A stretch of 64,000 bases of DNA, taken from the NCBI GenBank assembly GCA_963843745.1, contig CAWJLP010000008.1, positions 44,435-108,434 of the forward strand, written 5' to 3'. Shown piece by piece: positions 50,077 through 58,477 of this stretch; within the stretch, counting starts at the first letter, position 1, and each line of letters opens with the position of its first letter. A program made the position numbers and the translations under genes. Origin of the DNA: Trebonia sp963843745. GTDB taxonomy: Bacteria > Actinomycetota > Actinomycetes > Streptosporangiales > Streptosporangiaceae. Under the pieces are notes generated by a model. It made no database searches. It saw only the letters and a program-made list of their open reading frames with translations, and had not been told where the DNA came from.

Positions 50077-50437
50077 CCGGGCGGAGCCCGGCACTCGGGG
50101 GTTCCCGGGGGATATGGGGGGCGGGGAGTCCCCCATGCCGGGAAAGGGTCGTCCTCCCGGGCAAGCAGAGTTCGTGGCTGAGCCGGCCGAGCACGGGGGG
50201 CTCCGGGGGGGCGTCCCCCCGGGCAAGCGGAGCCTGAGGATCGTCAAGGGTGACGCCTCCGCCGAGGAGATCGCGGCGCTTGTCGCCGCGCTCGCGGCCG
50301 TCGCCGCCGCACGCAGTGGTGCCAGGGACGGGTCGGAGCCCGGGCCCGTTCCGGATAACTGGAATTCCAGGGCCCGGCTGATGCGGTCACCGGTGCGGCC
50401 AGCCGCGGATGGCTGGCGGCGATCCGCTCTTCCCTAA
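50069..50437 (+). CDS. Acyl-CoA carboxylase epsilon subunit with repeat-derived N-terminus
   Basis: The C-terminal 68 residues (SLRIVKGDASAEEIAALVAA, then NSRARLMRSPVRPAADGWRR) match the small AccE/PccE epsilon family that stabilises the alpha-beta carboxylase complex. From GTG 50069 the first 50 or so residues are Gly/Pro-rich and encoded by a G-rich dispersed element, which is not part of any epsilon subunit I know. The start may instead be GTG 50173 (VAEPAEHGG). Either way the element lies between the ribosome site region and the core. Likely a functional but altered gene. Confidence 0.65.
   Translation: MVSRAEPGTRGFPGDMGGGESPMPGKGRPPGQAEFVAEPAEHGGLRGGVPPGKRSLRIVKGDASAEEIAALVAALAAVAAARSGARDGSEPGPVPDNWNSRARLMRSPVRPAADGWRRSALP
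50080..50230. repeat. G-rich dispersed element at the 5' end of accE
   Basis: Two blocks rich in runs of G or C (50085-50165 and 50195-50230) with short palindromes such as GGGGAGTCCCCC and GGGGGCGTCCCCCC. They share words and order with 10744-10858. Confidence 0.6.
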
Positions 50438-50489
50438 AGCCGCCGGATCATATATTTTCACTTCGGTCACTGGAAGCCGGGGTGGTGCC

Positions 50490-50843
50490 ATGAAGAAGGC
50501 GAACATCGACGAGCTCAAGCTGAGCGACGTGCGTCCCGGGGTCACCCGGCGGTCGTTCTCCGGCGAGGGCGCGACGCTGGCGTGGGGCACGCTCAGCCCC
50601 GGCCATGAGCCGCGGCCGCACACCCACCCGCACGAGCAGATCGTGTACATCATCTCCGGGCACGGCCAGTTCACCGTCGGCGACGAGACGGCCGACGTGA
50701 GGGCGGGTGACATGCTCGTCGTGCCGTCCGGGGTGCTGCACTACGCGGTCGCGGCCGACGACGAGCCGATGGTGGACCTGAGCGTGTTCAACCCGCGGCG
50801 CGACGACTACTACGCGATCGACGAGGGCGATCCCGGCGCCTGA
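50490..50843 (+). CDS. Cupin-domain protein
   Basis: A 117-residue single-domain cupin: metal-binding motif 1 HTHPHEQIVYIISGHGQFTV (about 43-62) and motif 2 DMLVVPSGVLHYAVAA (about 74-89), with His and Glu ligands in place. Such proteins act as small oxygenases, isomerases or binding proteins. ATG 50490 is used; no strong ribosome site. Its stop overlaps the next ATG by one base, starting a tight four-gene unit with HpcH aldolase and an extradiol dioxygenase, suggesting a role in aromatic or ring-cleavage catabolism. Confidence 0.85.
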   Translation: MKKANIDELKLSDVRPGVTRRSFSGEGATLAWGTLSPGHEPRPHTHPHEQIVYIISGHGQFTVGDETADVRAGDMLVVPSGVLHYAVAADDEPMVDLSVFNPRRDDYYAIDEGDPGA

Positions 50844-51625
50844 TGGCCGGTAACGGCTCGCGCGAGCGCCTGCGGGCCCGGCTGCGCGACGGCGAGCGGC
50901 TGCTCGGGACGTTCGTGAAGTCCCGCGACCCGTTGATCAGCGAGACGCTCGCGACCGCCGGGTACGACTTCGTGGTCGCCGACCTCGAGCACTCGTCGCT
51001 GTCGGCTGGCGAGGTGGAGGGGATCGTCCGGGCCTGCGACGCCCATGACGTGCCGGTGATCACGCGGATCCCGGCGACCTGGCTGGCGCTGTGCGGGGCG
51101 CTGCTGGACGCCGGCGTGACGGGCATCCAGGTCAGCGACGTGTCCTCGGCCGGGGTCGCCGCGGCGGTGCGGGCGGCGGCGCACTACCCGCCGGTCGGGG
51201 AGCGGAGCCTGTCGCTGTCGACTCGGGCCGCGCTGTTCGGTGCCGTGCCCGCGGTGAAGCATGTCGGGTCGAGCCTGGCGCGGACGGTGCTCATCGGGCA
51301 GATCGAGTCGGCCGCGGGGCTGGCCGCGCTGCCGGAGATCCTTGAGTCGGGTGTGTTCGACGGGCTGTTCTTCGGGCCGGCGGATATGGCCGTCGCGCTG
51401 GGGCATCCGGGCGATCCCGGGCATCCGGACGTGGCGGGGGCGCTCGCCTCGGCGACCCGTCTCATCCTCGGACACGGCACGCGCCTTGGCATCTTCTGCG
51501 CCACCGCCGACGAGGCGCGCCAATGGTCCGACCGCGGCCTGACGCTGCTGGCGATCTCGACCGACCTCGGGATGCTCCGCGGCGCCGCCGTTTCCGCCCT
51601 CGGACAGCTGCGGGCTCCGGGATGA
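50843..51625 (+). CDS. HpcH/HpaI-family aldolase
   Basis: A 260-residue TIM-barrel aldolase: GTFVKSRDPLISETLATAGY, FVVADLEHSSLSAGEVEGIV (metal-binding acidic residue region), VLIGQIESAAGLAALPEIL and GLFFGPADMAVALG. It should cleave or form 2-keto-3-hydroxy acids such as 4-hydroxy-2-oxoheptanedioate, the end of a meta-cleavage pathway. ATG 50843 overlaps the cupin stop; its stop overlaps the dioxygenase ATG (ATGA), so the three are translationally coupled. Confidence 0.88.
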   Translation: MAGNGSRERLRARLRDGERLLGTFVKSRDPLISETLATAGYDFVVADLEHSSLSAGEVEGIVRACDAHDVPVITRIPATWLALCGALLDAGVTGIQVSDVSSAGVAAAVRAAAHYPPVGERSLSLSTRAALFGAVPAVKHVGSSLARTVLIGQIESAAGLAALPEILESGVFDGLFFGPADMAVALGHPGDPGHPDVAGALASATRLILGHGTRLGIFCATADEARQWSDRGLTLLAISTDLGMLRGAAVSALGQLRAPG

Positions 51626-52614
51626 CCGGGGAACGCTGGCGGGACGTCGCCCACATCGGGCACGCGGAGCTGCTGACCCCGGTGCCGGAAGACAGCCTGC
51701 GGTACTTCACGTCACTGCTGGGGCTGACCGTTGTCGCCCGGGAAGCCGGCTCGTGGTACCTGCGCGGGTACGGCGACTACGAGCCGTACTGCCTCAAGCT
51801 GACGGCCGCCGCCCGGCCGGGACTCGGGCACATGGCGCTGCGGGCGTGGAGCCCTGAGGCGCTAGCGCGGCGGGTCGCGTGGCTTGAGTCGGCCGGGGTG
51901 CCGGGGTCGTGGACGGCGCCGGAGGCGGGGAAGGGGCCGTTCTACGCGTTCGAGGACCCGGACGGGCACCGGGTCCGGCTCTACTACGAGACGACGAAGT
52001 ACCAGGCTTCCGCGGCCTCGGACCGGCCGGCCATGAAGTCGAATCACCAGCGGTACCTGGGGACCGGCGCGAACGTCCGGCGGCTCGAGCACGTCAACCT
52101 GATGGCCGCCGATGTCCGGGCGTGCCGGGTGTTCTGGGAGTCCGGGTTCGGGCTGCGCACGTTCGAGATCATCAGCGATGCCGACGGCTGGGAGGACGGG
52201 GCGTGGCTGTCCTCCACCGTGCAGGGGCACGAGATCATCTACGTGCGCGATTACCTGGGCGGCCGGGGGCGGCTGCACCACGTGGCGTTCTGGGTGGACT
52301 CCCGGGAGGACGTGCTGCGGGCGGCCGACCTGATGAACGACGCCGCCGTGCCCATCGAGGCGGGCCCGTCCAGGCACATCCCCATCCAGGGGTTCTACCT
52401 GTACACCCGCGAGCCGGGCGGGAACAGGATCGAGATCTGCTCGGGCGGCTACCTCGGCTTCGACCCTGACGACAACCCGGTGATCTGGACCCCGGCCGAG
52501 TACGCGGCCAAGCCCGGCTGGGGCGCCCGGCTGCCTTCGACGTTCCGGACGTACGGGACCCCGCCGCTGGGCGATCCCTCGGAAACCGACACGTCCGGCT
52601 GGCCGGCCCCGTGA
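51622..52614 (+). CDS. Extradiol ring-cleavage dioxygenase (VOC/catechol 2,3-dioxygenase type)
   Basis: A 330-residue type I extradiol enzyme with two VOC modules. In the second, the three iron ligands are visible: His in RRLEHVNLMAAD (about 156), His in RLHHVAFWVDSRED (about 216) and Glu in GNRIEICSGG (about 267); the family's HIPIQGFYLYTREPGGN block is nearly complete. It should open a catechol-like ring by meta-cleavage. With the HpcH aldolase it forms a short catabolic path whose intermediate steps are encoded elsewhere. ATG 51622 overlaps the aldolase stop. Confidence 0.9.
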   Translation: MTGERWRDVAHIGHAELLTPVPEDSLRYFTSLLGLTVVAREAGSWYLRGYGDYEPYCLKLTAAARPGLGHMALRAWSPEALARRVAWLESAGVPGSWTAPEAGKGPFYAFEDPDGHRVRLYYETTKYQASAASDRPAMKSNHQRYLGTGANVRRLEHVNLMAADVRACRVFWESGFGLRTFEIISDADGWEDGAWLSSTVQGHEIIYVRDYLGGRGRLHHVAFWVDSREDVLRAADLMNDAAVPIEAGPSRHIPIQGFYLYTREPGGNRIEICSGGYLGFDPDDNPVIWTPAEYAAKPGWGARLPSTFRTYGTPPLGDPSETDTSGWPAP

Positions 52615-52646
52615 AGCGGACAGCGCGGGAAGCGCGGGAAGCGCGC

Positions 52647-52694
52647 CTTTGTCCCTGCTTTCTGCTGTTATAGCGACGCAAAACAGGAACAAAG
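52647..52694. repeat. Degenerate copy of the TTTGTYCCTGTTTTCCG palindrome
   Basis: CTTTGTCCCTGCTTTCTG at 52647-52664 and AAAACAGGAACAAAG at 52680-52694 are imperfect arms of the same palindrome found at 37349 and 38472. It lies 19 bases before the ketopantoate reductase start. Confidence 0.6.
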
Positions 52695-52712
52695 CCGAGC
52701 CGCGGAGGTGCC

Positions 52713-53669
52713 ATGAAGATCGCGATCGCCGGGTCGGGCGCGATGGGGTGCCGCTTCGGCGGGGCGCTGTCCGCCGCGGGGAACGATGTCCTGCTGCTCG
52801 ACGGATGGCCGGAACACGTGGACGCGATCAACGCCTCAGGGCTTCGCATCGACGAGCCGTCCGGCTCGCGCGTGGTGCGCGTTCCAGCAGCGCTTTTCCC
52901 TGCCGCCGCGTCACCGGCAGACCTGGTCATCGTGTTCGCCAAGGCCACCGCGACCGCCTCGGTGGCCGCCGCGGCGGCGGCCGCGATCGGCCCTTCCACG
53001 CTGGTGCTCACCCTGCAGAACGGCCTCGGCAACATCGAGGCGCTGCGGTCCTACGTGCCCGAGTCCCGGCTGCTCGCCGGCACCACCACGCTCGGCACCG
53101 AACTGATCGGACCCGGGCACATCCGCGCGCTGGGCTCCGGCGAAACGGTGCTGGGAGCTCTCGGCCCGGCCTCGTCTCATCATCCCGAACGTCTCGTGCT
53201 TGCTCTCTCCGCCGCCGGTCTCCCCGCCCGCGTGGCCGACGACACCCTGGGCGTCATCTGGGCGAAGGTCGCCTTCAACTGCGTGATGAACACGCTGTGC
53301 GCGATCGCCTCGATCCCGGTATCCGCGCTTGGCCGCTACGACGGGTTCGACGAGCTGGCTTCCTCGATCCTGGCCGAGGTAGCCGCCGTGGCGCGGGCCG
53401 AGGGCGTGTTCGTGGACCAGGCCGCGGCGCTGCGGCTGATGAAGGCGCAGTTCGACCCGTCCGCGTCGGGTTCCCACCTGGCGTCCACCCTGCAGGACCT
53501 GATGAACGGCCGCCGCACCGAGATCGCCCACCTCAACGGCGCGATCGCCGCTCGCGCCGCCGAGCACGGCCTCGACGCGCCGTTGAACGGTTTGATCACC
53601 CGGCTGATCCAGCTGCTAGAGGCCACCTGGCCGGAGCGCGTCAACCGCCTCCACCCCGACACGCAGTAG
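52713..53669 (+). CDS. Ketopantoate reductase family protein
   Basis: A 318-residue NAD(P)-dependent reductase of the ApbA/PanE family: IAIAGSGAMGCRFGGALSAA Rossmann start, TLQNGLGNIEALRSYV, catalytic Lys in WAKVAFNCVMNTLCAI, and GRRTEIAHLNGAI in the C-domain. GGAGGTG precedes ATG 52713. In a pantothenate role it would make pantoate, but it follows the aldolase/dioxygenase genes by 98 bases and many such paralogues reduce other keto acids; the assignment to panE proper is uncertain. Confidence 0.85.
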   Translation: MKIAIAGSGAMGCRFGGALSAAGNDVLLLDGWPEHVDAINASGLRIDEPSGSRVVRVPAALFPAAASPADLVIVFAKATATASVAAAAAAAIGPSTLVLTLQNGLGNIEALRSYVPESRLLAGTTTLGTELIGPGHIRALGSGETVLGALGPASSHHPERLVLALSAAGLPARVADDTLGVIWAKVAFNCVMNTLCAIASIPVSALGRYDGFDELASSILAEVAAVARAEGVFVDQAAALRLMKAQFDPSASGSHLASTLQDLMNGRRTEIAHLNGAIAARAAEHGLDAPLNGLITRLIQLLEATWPERVNRLHPDTQ

Positions 53670-53727
53670 CTCCGCCGAAGCGGGGCGAACGTGCGGGAAG
53701 ATGCTGCATGAGCCAGCGGGAGGTGGG

Positions 53728-54978
53728 ATGGCGGAGTACAAGGTCGTGGAGATCTGCGCTGGGGCGGGCGGGCAGTCGCTGGGGCTTGAGCTTGCTGGGT
53801 TCGAGCATGAACTTGCTGTTGAGCTCGATGCGAACGCGTGCGCCACGCTTCGGAGCAACCGGCCGCACTGGAAGGTGGCCCAGGGGGATGTGGCCAGCCC
53901 GGCAGTCTGGGCTCCCGCCGACTATGCCGGTATCGACTTGCTGGCCGGCGGGGTGCCGTGCCCGCCGTTCACCATCGCGGGCAAGCAGCTCGGCGCCACC
54001 GATGAACGGGACCTGTTCGCCTGGGCGATTGAGCTTTGCGGTGTCGTGGCGCCGCGGGCGCTGCTGCTGGAGAACGTGCGGGGGCTTTCGCTGCCGAGGT
54101 TCGCGGCGTACCGGCAGCACGTGCTCGACCGGCTGGCCGAGCTCGGCTACGCCGCCGACTGGCGGCTGCTGCACGCCTCGGACTACGGGGTGCCGCAACT
54201 GCGGCCCAGGTTCGTGCTTGTCGCCATGCGGCCGGCGGATTTCGCGTATTTCGCCTGGCCGGAACCGGTAGGCCAGCCCTTTACCGTGGGTGAAGCGCTA
54301 ATAGATCTGATGGCGGCTCGTGGCTGGCCGGGCGCCTCCGCCTGGGCTGAGCGCGCGAACGACATCGCGCCGACGATCGTCGGCGGATCCAAGAAGCACG
54401 GCGGGCCCGACCTCGGCCCCACCCGGGCAAAGCGGGCGTGGCGGGAGATGGGCGTGGATGCTCTTGGCGTGGCCGACGCCGCGCCTTTGATAGACGACCC
54501 GGTGACCCTACTGCCCAAGCTGACCTGCGAGATGGTCGCCAGGCTGCAAGGCTGGAATGACGCCGAGTACCGATGGGCGTTCACCGGCCGGAAGACCTCC
54601 AACTACCGGCAGATCGGCAACGCCTTCCCGCCGCCGGTCGCGCACGCGCTCGGGAAGTCGATCCGGCGTGCTCTCGACCACGAGGGCACTCCGCGCCTGC
54701 TGGTTGAGGAGTCGAGCGTCACACACGATCCGGTCTACGCGGTGCTGCGCCAGGACGGCGGATTCCTGACCATGGACCAGATCCTGCGCCGCCTCGCGAT
54801 GCCGATGGAGGTCCCGGCCTTTGAAAGACACTTGGCCCACCTCAAGCGCGACTTCCGCATCGAGGTCGACACCCGCAAGACCGGCGACGCCTACAAGCTA
54901 GGCGAGTTCAAGGCCTTCGTCGGCCAAGACGACCACCTTCGCCACGAAGCTTTCCTGGACCCGAGCAAGATCAGTTAA
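53728..54978 (+). CDS. C5-cytosine DNA methyltransferase with C-terminal extension
   Basis: A 416-residue methyltransferase: motif I EICAGAGGQSLG, motif IV GGVPCPPFT with catalytic Cys78, motif VI LLLENVRG, motif VIII ASDYGVPQLRPRF, motif X YRQIGNAFPPPVA. The target-recognition region is short (about 180-280). After motif X there are about 95 extra residues (LVEESSVTHDPVYAVLRQDG to HEAFLDPSKIS) that look like a helical, winged-helix-type domain. GGGAGGTGGG precedes ATG 53728. No restriction endonuclease is adjacent; codon use is less G+C-biased than the neighbours, suggesting transfer. Confidence 0.9.
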   Translation: MAEYKVVEICAGAGGQSLGLELAGFEHELAVELDANACATLRSNRPHWKVAQGDVASPAVWAPADYAGIDLLAGGVPCPPFTIAGKQLGATDERDLFAWAIELCGVVAPRALLLENVRGLSLPRFAAYRQHVLDRLAELGYAADWRLLHASDYGVPQLRPRFVLVAMRPADFAYFAWPEPVGQPFTVGEALIDLMAARGWPGASAWAERANDIAPTIVGGSKKHGGPDLGPTRAKRAWREMGVDALGVADAAPLIDDPVTLLPKLTCEMVARLQGWNDAEYRWAFTGRKTSNYRQIGNAFPPPVAHALGKSIRRALDHEGTPRLLVEESSVTHDPVYAVLRQDGGFLTMDQILRRLAMPMEVPAFERHLAHLKRDFRIEVDTRKTGDAYKLGEFKAFVGQDDHLRHEAFLDPSKIS

Positions 54979-55062
54979 CTGGCCTGCCCGGGCTGAGCGC
55001 GCCGGAGCGGGAGGCGATACGGCCGCAAACGGGCTCGCGGTGGTCTCATGGAGCCACCACGA

Positions 55063-55088
55063 GCCCGTTCGGGATAAGGAAAACGGGC
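55063..55088. terminator. Hairpin between convergent methyltransferase and gatB genes
   Basis: GCCCGTT (55063-55069) pairs with AACGGGC (55082-55088) around a 12-base loop. It lies between two converging stops and could end transcription from either side, although there is no T-run. Confidence 0.4.
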
Positions 55089-55107
55089 AGGGGCGCGATG
55101 CCGCGGC

Positions 55108-56592
55108 TCAGCTGAGGCGCTGCATGATGAGGTCGCGGACGCGGGCGGCGTCGGCCTGGCCGCGGGTGGCCTTCATGACCGCGCCGACCAGGACGCCCGC
55201 CGCCTGGACCTTGCCGTCGCGGATGCGGGCCACGACGTCGGGGTTGGCCGCGATGGCCTCGTCGACCGCTGACAGCAGCGCCGAGTCGTCGCTGACCACC
55301 GCCAGGCCGCGGGCGGCCACCACTTCGTCGGGCGTGCCCTCCTCGTCGAGCACGCCCTCGATGACCTGGCGGGCGAGCCGGTCGTTCAGCGCCCCGGCGG
55401 CCACCAGCTCGGAGATCCGCGCCACGTCGACGGGCGTGATCGGCAGGGCGGATACCTCGATGCCCATGTCGTTCGCGCGGCGGGCCAGCTCGCCAAGCCA
55501 CCACTTGCGGGCGTCGGCCGGGGAGGCGCCGACGGCCACCGTCGCCTCCACCACGTCGAGGGCGCCGACGTTCCGCAGCGCCTCGAATTCGAGCTCCGAC
55601 AGCGACCACGCCGACATCAGCCGGGCACGCCGCGCCGAGGGCAGCTCGGGCAGCGAGGCGGCGATCGACTCGACCCAGTCGCGGGGCGGCGCGACCGGCA
55701 CCAGGTCGGGCTCGGGGAAGTAGCGGTAGTCCTGCGCCTCTTCCTTCGACCGGCCGGACGTGGTCACGCCAGTGTCCTCGTGGAAGTGCCGCGTCTCCTG
55801 GGTGACGCGGCCGCCGGAGTCGAGCACCTCGGCCTGCCGGGAGACCTCCGAGCGCACCGCCCGTTCCACCGAGCGCAGCGAGTTCACGTTCTTCGTCTCG
55901 GTCCGCGTCCCCAGCACGTCAGAACCGCGCGGCGACAGCGACGTGTTCACGTCGGCGCGCAGCGAGCCCTCTTCCATCCGCACGTCGGAGACGCCGAGCG
56001 AGCGGAGCAGGTCGCGCAGCTCGGTGACGTACGCACGGGCGACCTCCGGCGCCAGGTAGCCGGTGCCGGGCACGGGCCTGGTGACGATCTCCACCAGCGG
56101 GATGCCCGCCCGGTTGTAGTCGACCAGCGAGTAGTCGGCGCCCTGGATGCGACCCGTCGCGCCGCCGATGTGCAGCGACTTGCCGGTGTCCTCCTCCAGG
56201 TGCACCCGCTCGATGCCCACCCGCACCGTCTTGCCGCCGACCAGCACGTCCAGGTACCCGTCGACGCACAGGGGCTCGTCGTACTGGGAGATCTGGAAGT
56301 TCTTCGGCATGTCCGGGTAGAAGTAGTTCTTCCGCGCGAACCGGCACCACGACGCGATCGAGCAGTTCAGCGCCAGGCCGATCTTGATCGTGTACTCGAT
56401 CGCCACCCGGTTCGTCACCGGCAGCGAGCCGGGCAGCCCGAGGCAGACCGGGCAGACGTGCGAGTTCGGCTCCGCGCCGAACGTCGTCGGGCAGCCGCAG
56501 AACATCTTGGTCGTGGTGCCGAGCTCGACGTGCGTCTCAAGCCCGAACACCGGCTCGTACTTCTGCAGCGCCTCTTCGTACGTGACGGTCAT
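55108..56592 (-). CDS. gatB: Asp-tRNA(Asn)/Glu-tRNA(Gln) amidotransferase subunit B
   Basis: A 494-residue GatB: FGLETHVELGTTTKMFCGCP and HVCPVCLGLPGSLPVTN (zinc-type Cys motif and catalytic region), then the YqeY-like tail (ALRNVGALDVVEATVAVGAS, KATRGQADAARVRDLIMQRL) that grips tRNA. It phosphorylates the mischarged tRNA for amidation with ammonia from GatA. ATG 56592 overlaps the gatA stop by four bases. A complete gatCAB set is present. Confidence 0.95.
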   Translation of the reverse strand: MTVTYEEALQKYEPVFGLETHVELGTTTKMFCGCPTTFGAEPNSHVCPVCLGLPGSLPVTNRVAIEYTIKIGLALNCSIASWCRFARKNYFYPDMPKNFQISQYDEPLCVDGYLDVLVGGKTVRVGIERVHLEEDTGKSLHIGGATGRIQGADYSLVDYNRAGIPLVEIVTRPVPGTGYLAPEVARAYVTELRDLLRSLGVSDVRMEEGSLRADVNTSLSPRGSDVLGTRTETKNVNSLRSVERAVRSEVSRQAEVLDSGGRVTQETRHFHEDTGVTTSGRSKEEAQDYRYFPEPDLVPVAPPRDWVESIAASLPELPSARRARLMSAWSLSELEFEALRNVGALDVVEATVAVGASPADARKWWLGELARRANDMGIEVSALPITPVDVARISELVAAGALNDRLARQVIEGVLDEEGTPDEVVAARGLAVVSDDSALLSAVDEAIAANPDVVARIRDGKVQAAGVLVGAVMKATRGQADAARVRDLIMQRLS

Positions 56593-58082
56593 CGCGCCGA
56601 CAGTCCCTTCGCCCCGGCGAGCAGCGGATGCCCCCACCGCTCGTTGAACGCCGCCTCGACCGCCGCGGCGACCCGGTACAGCCGGTCATCGGCCAGCGGC
56701 GGCGCCATAACCTGCAGCCCGGCCGGCAGGCCGTCCTCGTCGGCCAGCCCGCACGGCACCGAGATGGCGGCGTTGCCCGCCAGGTCCGTCGGGATCGTGC
56801 ACAGGTCGGCCAGGTACATCGCCATCGGGTCGTCGGCCCGCTCCCCGATCGGGAAGGCGGTTGTCGGCGTCGCCGGCGACACCAGCACGTCCACCTGCCC
56901 GAACGCCGCGTCGAAGTCCTGGATGATCAGCGTCCGCACCTGCTGCGCCTTGCCGTAGTAGGCGTCGTAGTACCCGCTGGACAGCGCGTACGTGCCGAGC
57001 ATGATCCGGCGCTTGACCTCGGCGCCGAAGCCAGTCTCGCGGGTCGCGGCCATGACGTCTTCCGCGCTGCCGCTGCCGGTCCGCAGGCCGTATCGCATCC
57101 CGTCGAAGCGGGCCAGGTTGGACGACGCCTCGCTGGGCGCGATCAGGTAGTACGCCGGCAGCGCGTACTTGAAGTGCGGGCAGCTGATCTCGGTGACCTT
57201 GGCGCCCAGCGACTCGAGCAGCTCGACCGCCTCGGTGAACCGGGCCATCACGCCCGGCTGGTAGCCGTCGCCGGCGAACTCGCTGACCACGCCGATCCGC
57301 AGCCCGGCCACGTCGCCGTGCCTGGCCGCCTCGACGACCGGCGGCACCGGCGCGTCGATCGAGGTGGAGTCCATGGGGTCGTGCCCGGACATCACCTCGT
57401 GCAGCAGCGCGGTGTCAAGAACAGTTCTTCCGAACGGGCCCGGGGTGTCCAGTGAAGAAGCGAACGCGACGACTCCGTACCGGGACGACCCGCCGTAGGT
57501 GGGCTTGGTGCCGACGATCCCGCACACCGCGGCGGGCTGCCGGATCGAGCCGCCGGTGTCGGTGCCGAGCGCCAGCGGCGCCATGTGCGCGGCGACCGCG
57601 GCGGCGGAGCCGCCCGACGATCCGCCGGGGACCTTCGCCAGGTCCCACGGGTTGTGGCTCGGCCCGTAGCCGGAGTTCTCGGTCGACGAGCCCATCGCGA
57701 ACTCGTCCATGTTCGTCTTGCCGATGAGGATCGCGCCCGCGTTCCTGAGGCGCTGCGTGATCGTCGACTCGTACGGCGGGCGCCAGCCCTCGAGGATCTT
57801 CGAGCCGCAGGTGGTCGGCATCCCGACGGTGGTGTACAGGTCCTTGACCGCGACCGGGATGCCGGCCAGCGGGCCGAGCGGCTCGCCCGCCTTGCGCCTG
57901 GCGTCCACCTCGCGCGCCCGCGCGCGGGCGTCGTCGGCGGCCACGTGCAGGAACGCCTTGACCTGGTCGTCGACGGCGGCGATCCGGTCCAGGTGCGCCT
58001 CGGTGACGTCGGCGGCGGAGACCTCGCCGGCGGCCATCGCGGCGGACAGCTCCGCCGCGGTCATCGTGATGAGCTCGTCCAT
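56589..58082 (-). CDS. gatA: Asp-tRNA(Asn)/Glu-tRNA(Gln) amidotransferase subunit A
   Basis: A 497-residue amidase-signature enzyme with the Ser-cisSer-Lys triad: Lys80 in GIPVAVKDLYTT, the GGSSGGSAAAVAA loop and GTDTGGSIRQPAAVCG with the nucleophilic serine. It releases ammonia from glutamine for the GatB site. The stop overlaps gatB; gatC lies 13 bases upstream. The start at 58082 gives MDELITMTAAELS; ATG 58064 is an alternative. Confidence 0.95.
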   Translation of the reverse strand: MDELITMTAAELSAAMAAGEVSAADVTEAHLDRIAAVDDQVKAFLHVAADDARARAREVDARRKAGEPLGPLAGIPVAVKDLYTTVGMPTTCGSKILEGWRPPYESTITQRLRNAGAILIGKTNMDEFAMGSSTENSGYGPSHNPWDLAKVPGGSSGGSAAAVAAHMAPLALGTDTGGSIRQPAAVCGIVGTKPTYGGSSRYGVVAFASSLDTPGPFGRTVLDTALLHEVMSGHDPMDSTSIDAPVPPVVEAARHGDVAGLRIGVVSEFAGDGYQPGVMARFTEAVELLESLGAKVTEISCPHFKYALPAYYLIAPSEASSNLARFDGMRYGLRTGSGSAEDVMAATRETGFGAEVKRRIMLGTYALSSGYYDAYYGKAQQVRTLIIQDFDAAFGQVDVLVSPATPTTAFPIGERADDPMAMYLADLCTIPTDLAGNAAISVPCGLADEDGLPAGLQVMAPPLADDRLYRVAAAVEAAFNERWGHPLLAGAKGLSAR

Positions 58083-58095
58083 GTCTCTCTTCCCG

Positions 58096-58392
58096 TCAGG
58101 GTTCCTCGGCCAGGATCCGCGGCACCTTGAACCGCTGCAGCTCGACTTCTGGCGCGCCGCTGAGCGCCTGTTCCGGCGTCAGGCAGGGGGCCGGCTCGTC
58201 GTCGCGGAACACGTTGGTCAGGCCGGTCGCGTGCGAGGTCGGCGGAATCCCCTCCGCCGCTACTTCCTGTACCTGCGCGACCGCCGAGATGATCTGGTCG
58301 AGCTGCGGGGCCAGGTGGTCGAGCTCTTCGTCGCTGAGCGCGAGCCTCGACAGCCGGGCCAGGTGAGCCACCTCGTCACGGGTAATGGACAT
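58096..58392 (-). CDS. gatC: Asp-tRNA(Asn)/Glu-tRNA(Gln) amidotransferase subunit C
   Basis: A 98-residue GatC: ITRDEVAHLARLSRLALSDE and DDEPAPCLTPEQALSGAPE are the family blocks. It stabilises the GatA-GatB pair. ATG 58392 has only a weak GAG upstream. It is the first gene of gatC-gatA-gatB, read away from the divergent DapA-family gene. Confidence 0.95.
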   Translation of the reverse strand: MSITRDEVAHLARLSRLALSDEELDHLAPQLDQIISAVAQVQEVAAEGIPPTSHATGLTNVFRDDEPAPCLTPEQALSGAPEVELQRFKVPRILAEEP

Positions 58393-58477
58393 GCGCTCAA
58401 TCCTAGGGCGATGCGCGCAGTACCTGTAATGATTACGGTTGCCGCGGTCGCCAGGACATCGCCGTAAGCTGAGCACC

